64,000 nt of DNA from Kribbella rubisoli (lineage in GTDB: Bacteria; Actinomycetota; Actinomycetes; Propionibacteriales; Kribbellaceae), in NCBI RefSeq assembly GCF_004217145.1, contig NZ_SHKR01000013.1, forward strand, positions 496,001-560,000, in the 5' to 3' direction. The translations under genes and the position numbers were made by a program. Positions 60,757-64,000 of this stretch are shown one piece after another. The notes beneath the pieces are model-generated. The model did no database searches, was not told where the DNA came from, and saw only the letters and a program-made list of their open reading frames with translations. Every line of letters starts with the position of its first letter. Position 1 is the stretch's first letter.

Positions 60757-61959
60757 ATGTCTCCCCGGCGTTCGGCGATCGCCTTGCTGCTTCTCGTCGT
60801 CGCGTGTCTGGTGGGTACGGCGCAGTCGGCGTACGCAGCGACACCCGATGCCACGTACCTCAACACCGCCCACAAGCTGAACCTGACGATCATCCAGGCG
60901 GCGCACGCGGCGAATGCCGACGGCCAGAGCTCGTGCGTGCGAAGCGTCGGCACGGTGATGGAACGCGATCACCGCAGGCTCGCCGCGCAGGAGTCCGAGC
61001 TCGCCGGCCGGTTCGGCATCAAGCTCGCGACCTTGCCTTCCCCGGCACAGCGTGAAGAACTCGACGCCCTCGGAGCCAAGGCCGACAGCCCGACGTACGA
61101 CGCAGCTTGGCTCGCGTTGCAGCGGAAGCTGCACCAGGAGTACCTGGCGTTGATCGGAGGCGACCTGCCGAAGAGCGCGTCGCCTGCCGTCGAGTCACTT
61201 GCCGACGGGGCCAAGCCGGTGGTGCAGATGCACCTGGAGATGGTGACCCCGTCCTGCCACATCGTGACGAGCAAGCCAGTAGTGCCGACCGGCAACGGGG
61301 GACAGGTGGGCGATGCCCAGAAGGCTCGCTCGCGCGCGGCACTGATCTTGCTCGCCATCGGAGCGTTCCTCCTTCTGGTTGGCAAACAGAAGTCGATGCG
61401 ACGGCGGGTCATTGGTGTGGCGTTGGTGGCGGCCGGCCTTCTCATGGTGTTCGGGTCGCCCGGCAATTCGGGGAAGGTGCCACAGGCCGGCACCTCTGAC
61501 GCGGAGCGGGAAGCTGCCGTTCCACCGGTCCGGCTGAAGCTGCAAGGCGTTCAGAACGCGCCGGTGCAGGCTGTCGCGACCGGAAGCGACGGCCAGCTGC
61601 AGATGCCGGCGTCGCCTGACGCCGTGGGCTGGTGGGCTGCGGGTGCGGCGCCGGGCTCGGACGGTGGGACAGTGCTGCTCGCCGGGCATGTGGATACAGC
61701 CCGGTCCGGACGTGCGGTGTTCGCAGGGCTTTCCGAAGTACCGGTCGGTGCCAAGGTGTCGGTGACGGGTGGGGACGGGCACGTGCACCGGTACAAGATC
61801 GTGGCTCGGCGCACCTACTTGCAGAGTGCATTGCCACGCGATCTTTTCCAGGGTGCTGGAAAGCCGCGGTTGGTGCTGGTCACCTGCACCGGTTCGTACG
61901 ACCACAAGACGAATCGCTACACGCACAACCTCGTGCTGTACGGCGTCCCGGTGGTCTGA
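60757..61959 (+). CDS. DUF4142 domain fused to class F-type sortase
   Basis: 400 residues from ATG (GGGGAGG upstream). Signal peptide (SPRRSAIALLLLVVACLVG), DUF4142-like four-helix domain (~30-170, TYLNTAHKLNLTIIQAAHAA), two hydrophobic segments (LILLAIGAFLLLVG and RRVIGVALVAAGLLMVF), and a C-terminal sortase: LAGHVDT has the catalytic His, LVTCTG the Cys and KTNRYTHNLVLYG the Arg. DUF4142 and class F sortases are normally separate; the fusion would place a helical sensor on a cell-wall transpeptidase. Confidence 0.8.
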   Translation: MSPRRSAIALLLLVVACLVGTAQSAYAATPDATYLNTAHKLNLTIIQAAHAANADGQSSCVRSVGTVMERDHRRLAAQESELAGRFGIKLATLPSPAQREELDALGAKADSPTYDAAWLALQRKLHQEYLALIGGDLPKSASPAVESLADGAKPVVQMHLEMVTPSCHIVTSKPVVPTGNGGQVGDAQKARSRAALILLAIGAFLLLVGKQKSMRRRVIGVALVAAGLLMVFGSPGNSGKVPQAGTSDAEREAAVPPVRLKLQGVQNAPVQAVATGSDGQLQMPASPDAVGWWAAGAAPGSDGGTVLLAGHVDTARSGRAVFAGLSEVPVGAKVSVTGGDGHVHRYKIVARRTYLQSALPRDLFQGAGKPRLVLVTCTGSYDHKTNRYTHNLVLYGVPVV

Positions 61960-62227
61960 GCCGTTTGGTAGTCACTTCCACCTGCACCAACCGAAGTACG
62001 TCGTCCGTCGACTTTCGGCTGATGCGGGAAGACCCGCGCATAGGGGATCGTCGGGGTCGTGGTCAGGGCTTTAACCGATAGCAGCCGGCAACCGCCGGAC
62101 GGCAGAATCAACCCACGGGTGGACACACCGGATCCGCCCGGGGTCCGATGATCGGGACCCCGGAAACCTCGATACTGAGTGCTACACAGTCCACTACCAG
62201 GTGCGCCACCGAAAGAGGAGTACGGCG
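61960..62227. other. Intergenic region upstream of the ABC transporter
   Basis: No gene seen; contains the hairpin at 62138-62163 and the probable promoter (TACACAGT about 40 bp before the ATPase start). Confidence 0.4.
62138..62163 (+). terminator. Hairpin after the sortase gene
   Basis: CCGGGGTCC / GGACCCCGG, a perfect 9-bp stem with an 8-nt loop, followed by AAACC. Ends the sortase transcript or starts the leader of the ABC genes. Confidence 0.55.
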
Positions 62228-63220
62228 ATGATCGAGGCAACGGGCCTCACCAAGCGATACGGCGCAACAGTTGCCGTTGACAACCTGTCTTTCGAGGTGA
62301 AACCGGGAAGGGTGACCGGCTTCCTCGGCCCGAACGGGGCCGGCAAGTCGACCACCATGCGGATGATCCTCGGACTCGACACCCCGACGTCCGGCCAGGT
62401 CACGATCGACGGGCAGCGCTACCGCGACCTGCACCAGCCGCTGACCAAGGTCGGCGCGCTGCTGGACGCCAAGTGGGTGCACCCGAACCGCTCGGCGCGC
62501 GCTCACCTGGCCTGGATGGCGGCGTCCAACAAGCTGCCGAAGGACTCGGTCGACAAGGCCCTGGAGATGGTCGGCCTGACCGCGGTCGCGAACAAGCGGG
62601 CCGGCGCCTTCTCGCTGGGTATGTCCCAGCGGCTCGGCATCGCCGGCGCACTGCTCGGTGACCCGGAGGTGCTGCTGTTCGACGAGCCGGTCAACGGCCT
62701 CGACCCGGAGGGCATCGTCTGGATCCGGACCTTCATGCACCGGCTGGCCGACGAGGGCCGGACCGTGCTGGTCTCCAGCCACCTGCTGTCCGAGATGGCG
62801 CTGACCGCCGAGGACCTGGTCGTCATCGGCCGCGGCAAGCTGATCGCGCAGAGCACCACGCAGGAGTTCGTCGACCGCGCCAGCGGCACGACGGTCAAGG
62901 TCCGTACGCCGCAGCTCGACCAGCTGGCCGGCGTGCTGCACCAGCAGCAGCTGGTCACCCGGATCGAGGACGTCGAGAACGAAGGCAAGGTCCTGTTCGT
63001 CGAAGGCGACCTGACCACCGACCAGATCGGTGAGACTGCTGCCGCGCACGGCATCGTGCTGCACGAGCTGACGCTGCAGCGCGGTTCGCTGGAGCAGGCG
63101 TTCATGCAGATGACCGGTGACTCGGTCGAGTACCACGCGCACGACGAGATCGCTGCCGTGACCCAGCTCGACGCGCCGTCGGGCGCCGAGGTGGCCGCGG
63201 GTCCGAAGGAGGACAACTGA
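62228..63220 (+). CDS. ABC-2 type transporter ATPase
   Basis: 330 residues from ATG (AGAGGAG 9 nt upstream). Walker A is GPNGAGKST, signature FSLGMSQRLGIAG, Walker B LLFDEPVNGLDPEG, H-loop SSHLLSE. The C-terminal ~100 residues include DUF4162-like features found in multidrug and bacteriocin exporters. Coupled to the permease gene by a 1-nt gap. Confidence 0.9.
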   Translation: MIEATGLTKRYGATVAVDNLSFEVKPGRVTGFLGPNGAGKSTTMRMILGLDTPTSGQVTIDGQRYRDLHQPLTKVGALLDAKWVHPNRSARAHLAWMAASNKLPKDSVDKALEMVGLTAVANKRAGAFSLGMSQRLGIAGALLGDPEVLLFDEPVNGLDPEGIVWIRTFMHRLADEGRTVLVSSHLLSEMALTAEDLVVIGRGKLIAQSTTQEFVDRASGTTVKVRTPQLDQLAGVLHQQQLVTRIEDVENEGKVLFVEGDLTTDQIGETAAAHGIVLHELTLQRGSLEQAFMQMTGDSVEYHAHDEIAAVTQLDAPSGAEVAAGPKEDN

Positions 63221-63221
63221 C

Positions 63222-63986
63222 ATGTCGGTGATCACAGTCGAGCGGATCAAGCTCTTCTCCACCCGCTCGCCGTGGTGGTGCATGATTGTCGCCGCCGTGC
63301 TGACGGTCGGGTTCGCGGCACTGACGACCGGCTTCCTCAAGGGCGCCGACGAGCAGCAGGCGACGATCTTCATCACCCAGCCGGGCGCCCAGCTCAGCCA
63401 GATGGTGATGATGGTGATGGCCGCGCTGGCCGTCACCACGGAGTACCGGTTCGGCACCATCCGGACCAGCTTCCAGGCCGTTCCGCAGCGCGCCGCGCTG
63501 TTGCTCGGCAAGACCGCGGTGGTCGCGTTCCTGTCCGGTGTCATCGGCCTGATCGCGTCCTTCGGCGCGTGGGGCGTCGGCAGCCTGTTCGCCAGCAACG
63601 CCGACCTGTCGATCAACACCGGAGCCGAGTGGCGGCTGCTGGCCGGTCAGGGCCTGGTCTTCGCGATCTCCGCGGTGATCGCGGTGGCGGTCGGCATCCT
63701 GATCCGGCAGAGCGCCGGTGCGATCGCGATCCTGATCCTCTGGCCGCTGCTGGTCGAGAACCTGGTCAACCTGATCCCCAAGGTCGGCGACGACCTGGCC
63801 CGGTGGGCGCCGTTCGCGAACGGCAGCTCGTTCCTGAACCAGGGCCAGGACTTCGGTCTGGCCGGCGCCGGCGCCGGGGGCAGCGACTTCGCTCTCAGCC
63901 CCTGGTGGGCACTGCTGTACTTCGCCGGCTGGGCGGCCGCGCTGATGGCGATCGCCCTCTTCTCGGCGAGCAAGCGCGACGCGTAG
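63222..63986 (+). CDS. ABC-2 type transporter permease
   Basis: 254 residues, about six membrane helices, with VERIKLFSTRSPWWCMIVAA at the N-terminus and TEYRFGTIRTSFQAVPQRAA, the pattern of ABC-2 permeases (NatB-like). AAGGAGG precedes the ATG. Exports an unidentified substrate together with the ATPase. Confidence 0.88.
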   Translation: MSVITVERIKLFSTRSPWWCMIVAAVLTVGFAALTTGFLKGADEQQATIFITQPGAQLSQMVMMVMAALAVTTEYRFGTIRTSFQAVPQRAALLLGKTAVVAFLSGVIGLIASFGAWGVGSLFASNADLSINTGAEWRLLAGQGLVFAISAVIAVAVGILIRQSAGAIAILILWPLLVENLVNLIPKVGDDLARWAPFANGSSFLNQGQDFGLAGAGAGGSDFALSPWWALLYFAGWAAALMAIALFSASKRDA

Positions 63987-64000
63987 ACGAACCCCGGCCA

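Noticed and set aside
1..64000. tRNA/rRNA genes, CRISPR arrays, transposases, attachment sites.
   Set aside because: No cloverleaf or GGTTCGAATCC-type T-arm, no regularly spaced repeats, and no transposase or integrase motif was seen on either strand.

Overview
This is a high-GC (about 70%) actinobacterial chromosome segment. GTG/TTG starts, 1-8 nt gene overlaps, lipoprotein and Tat-like leaders, a BldG orthologue, an actinobacterial Tad pilus locus and a 6C RNA all fit Actinomycetes. Codon habits (frequent GTACG/CGTACGCC words) and gene content suggest Kribbella or a close relative in Propionibacteriales. That genus call is an inference.

Region 1-9.7 kb is a surface-glycan locus. It holds a tandemly duplicated family-2 glycosyltransferase with a long shared C-terminal domain, a probable GT-B-like glycosyltransferase, two methyltransferase-like proteins, and a PseH-PseI pair for pseudaminic-acid-type nonulosonate synthesis. 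A secreted glycosidase-like protein (9.8-11.4 kb) and a large polytopic membrane protein follow. Next comes a compact trio of acyl carrier protein, adenylate-forming ligase and short-chain reductase (14.0-16.3 kb) that could make an acyl group for the glycan.

Region 16.2-28.6 kb is mixed accessory content: a DHA2 efflux pump with a divergent TetR regulator and a palindromic operator; a coupled DUF2786 / dTDP-sugar-epimerase pair; a covalent flavin oxidase; a double-GNAT protein; and an esterase whose 3' end carries a fresh 20-bp tandem duplication. An arginyl-tRNA synthetase of the E. coli/eukaryote type is preceded by a short ORF with four consecutive Arg codons. A GT2/TagF-like teichoic-acid enzyme and a degenerate Fic-like protein complete the block.

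From 28.8 kb the window enters a conserved actinobacterial neighbourhood: HAD hydrolase - 6C RNA - ssd - tadABC - Flp/TadE/TadG-like - helicase (MrfA/YprA type) - bldG - hppA. It is split by two insertions. The first (30.0-39.6 kb) carries three GH18 chitinases with different binding modules, a coupled regulator, an MFS/LysR pair, a YbaK protein and an SGNH hydrolase. The second (45.5-55.2 kb) carries a response-regulator-like gene, a seven-gene minus-strand operon (complete ABC importer plus PHP hydrolase, NYN/PIN-like protein and APH-like kinase), a 24-codon ORF with a strong ribosome-binding site, and a lectin-like secreted protein.

The right end has hppA, a DUF4142-sortase fusion and an ABC transporter pair. 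No tRNA, rRNA, CRISPR array, transposase or replication origin was found.
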